Of a stretch of 6,720 nt of DNA, positions 5,299-6,720 are shown piece after piece. Position 1 is the stretch's first letter; every line of letters starts with the position of its first letter. Made by a program: the position numbers and the translations under genes. Source of the DNA: CBDVAK01 sp965371945 (GTDB lineage: Bacteria > Pseudomonadota > Gammaproteobacteria > Competibacterales > JAHEDQ01); NCBI GenBank assembly GCA_965371945.1, contig CBDVAK010000198.1, positions 1-6,720 on the forward strand, written 5' to 3'. The notes under the pieces were generated by a model. It was not told the DNA's origin, did no database searches, and saw only the letters and a list, made by a program, of their open reading frames with translations.

Positions 5299-6645
5299 TC
5301 AGTGAGGTGATCGCAGGGGCAGCCCGGCCAGGGCCTTGTCGATGGCGGTGGCCAACCTCTCGACGATCAGCCCGACATGCTGCTCCTCGATGATGAACGG
5401 TGGCGCCAACAGCACATGATCGCCGCGCTGACCATCCACTGTGCCACCCATGGGATAGCACATCAGACCCTGTGCCATGGCCTCACGCTTGATCTGCGCA
5501 TGTACTTTCAAAGCGGGGTCGAAGGGAGTCTTCGACTCCCGCTCGGCCACCAGCTCCAGCCCCAGAAACAGCCCGCGACCGCGGATGTCGCCGACCTGAG
5601 GATGATCGCCCAATCGTTCCTGCAGCGCGTTGTGCAGCATCGCACCCATGGGTGTCACCCGCTCCAGCACACCGTCATCCAGCAGTCGTGACAGCACCGC
5701 GTTGGCACAGGCGCAGGCGGTTGGATGGCCAAGATAGGTGTGGCCATGCTGGAAAAACCCCGAACCGTCCGCTATGGCCTGGTAGATTTGATCCGAGCAG
5801 ATCATGGCGCCTATGGGTTGGTAACCTGCTCCAAGGCCTTTGGCGATACAGACGATATCGGCAACGATGCCTTCCTGCTCGCAGGCAAACAGGGTGCCGG
5901 TGCGCCCCATCCCGCACATGACCTCATCGAGAATCAGCAACACGCCATAGCGGTCACAGATCTCCCGGACGCGTTTGAAATAACCGTTCACCGCGGCAAC
6001 TGCGCCCAGGGTGGCACCGACCACGGGTTCGGCGATAAAGGCCGTAACCTGGTCCGGGCCGAGTTCCAGAATCTCGGTTTCCAGCTCATCGGCCACCCGC
6101 AGGCCGTATTCATCGACGGTCTCGTCCGGATTCCTGCCGCGGTATGCGTAGCAGGGTGCGATGTGCGACATCTCCACCAGCAACGGTTCGAACTGTGCCC
6201 GGCGGAAGCGGTTGCCACCTGCTGCCAGCGCGCCCAGGGTGTTGCCGTGATAGGACTGCCAGCGTGAGATCACGTGATGACGGCGCGGTTGTCCGATCTC
6301 CAGAAAATACTGGCGTGCCAGCTTGAGCGCGGCCTCGATGGCTTCCGAGCCACCGGATACGAAATAGACCCGCTCCAGGTTGCCGGGGGCTGCCGCTGCC
6401 AGTCGTTCAGCCAGCGCCTCGGCCGGCTCCGAGGTGAAGAATCCGGTGTGGGCGAACGGTAGTGCCTCGATCTGGGCGCGGATTGCCGACTTCAGCTTTT
6501 CGTCGGAGTGCCCCAAACAGGACACTGCAGCACCTCCGCAGGCGTCCAGATAGCGCTGGCCACGCTGGTCGATGATGTAAACACCGTCACCCGAGACCGC
6601 GGTGGGCAATTTCGCTTTGGTGTGACGTGGAAATACCTGGCTCAT
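5299..6645 (-). CDS. Class III (omega-type) PLP-dependent aminotransferase
   Basis: This cytoplasmic enzyme of 448 aa moves an amino group between an amine or amino acid and a 2-oxo acid through pyridoxal phosphate. Numbered from ATG 6645, it shows the phosphate-binding SGGSEA (97-102), the YHGNTLGA stretch with Y132-H133 for cofactor stacking, E206 in the AEP motif, LILDEVMCGMGRTG with D240 to the pyridine nitrogen, and IAKGLGAGYQPIGA with catalytic lysine K269, then HGHTYLGHPTA (301-311). Length is normal. The frame stays open to a GTG at 6684, adding 13 residues, but those are not like the family and have no clear ribosome site; the MSQVF start fits better. It is the first gene of a two-gene unit. 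The substrate could be a beta- or omega-amino acid, a polyamine or a taurine-like compound; sequence alone does not decide. Confidence 0.93.
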   Translation of the reverse strand: MSQVFPRHTKAKLPTAVSGDGVYIIDQRGQRYLDACGGAAVSCLGHSDEKLKSAIRAQIEALPFAHTGFFTSEPAEALAERLAAAAPGNLERVYFVSGGSEAIEAALKLARQYFLEIGQPRRHHVISRWQSYHGNTLGALAAGGNRFRRAQFEPLLVEMSHIAPCYAYRGRNPDETVDEYGLRVADELETEILELGPDQVTAFIAEPVVGATLGAVAAVNGYFKRVREICDRYGVLLILDEVMCGMGRTGTLFACEQEGIVADIVCIAKGLGAGYQPIGAMICSDQIYQAIADGSGFFQHGHTYLGHPTACACANAVLSRLLDDGVLERVTPMGAMLHNALQERLGDHPQVGDIRGRGLFLGLELVAERESKTPFDPALKVHAQIKREAMAQGLMCYPMGGTVDGQRGDHVLLAPPFIIEEQHVGLIVERLATAIDKALAGLPLRSPH

Positions 6646-6691
6646 AGTGATAGTTACCGAGGCGCGGCGGATTGGAATGCACACGAAGGAA

Positions 6692-6708
6692 CGTAGTAGA
6701 TACTATCG
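6692..6708. promoter_or_regulatory. Imperfect dyad upstream of the aminotransferase, possible operator
   Basis: TAGTA (6694-6698) and TACTA (6701-6705) are inverted copies around a 2-base centre. CG lies directly before the left arm and, after one extra T, directly after the right arm. On the minus strand a TTGACC (6711-6716) resembling a -35 box lies just upstream, but no good -10 sits at 16-18 bases. Its place upstream of ATG 6645 suggests a control region; the site is close to the window edge, so the full context is missing. Confidence 0.25.
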
Positions 6709-6720
6709 TGGGTCAACACA

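Noticed and set aside
6646..6684. GTG start at 6684, extending the aminotransferase by 13 residues.
   Set aside because: The added residues (CIPIRRASVTIT) do not resemble the family N-terminus, and no good ribosome site precedes the GTG.

Overview
The window is a compact, GC-rich stretch of bacterial chromosome. Gene density, the transporter families and the style of the aminotransferase and CLC sequences fit a gammaproteobacterium or a close relative; this is inferred from protein character only. It holds five full-length conserved genes, one gene cut by the left edge and one probable unlisted small membrane-protein gene. No RNA genes, insertion sequences, CRISPR arrays or tRNAs were seen.

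Layout, left to right. (1) Positions 1-209, plus strand: the C-terminal end of a probable GNAT-type acetyltransferase, convergent with the next gene. (2) Positions 249-2678, minus strand: a two-gene unit read right to left, a TAXI-family periplasmic solute-binding protein followed 33 nt later by a CLC-family anion channel/transporter. No TRAP membrane subunit, the normal partner of a TAXI protein, lies in the window. (3) Positions 2679-2826: a divergent control region with a weak sigma70-like promoter, a short dyad inside that promoter, and a perfect 8-bp hairpin whose 3' arm runs into a ribosome-binding site. (4) Positions 2827-4694, plus strand: a predicted 43-residue single-helix membrane protein, translationally coupled through an ATGA overlap to a sodium:solute symporter (SSS family, 579 aa) with a long soluble insert. 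(5) Positions 4764-6645, minus strand: a second two-gene unit, a class III PLP-dependent aminotransferase followed 13 nt later by a carboxymuconolactone-decarboxylase-like protein. It converges on the symporter gene.

How they may work together (inference). Region 249-4694 looks like a divergent transport module: a secreted binding protein and an anion channel on one side, a sodium symporter with a tiny partner on the other. A class III aminotransferase next door fits use of an amino-group-bearing substrate, but nothing in the sequence fixes the substrate. The points most worth a second look are the orphan TAXI/CLC pairing, the CLC protein's valine at the internal proton-glutamate position, and the hairpin plus coupled small ORF ahead of the symporter.
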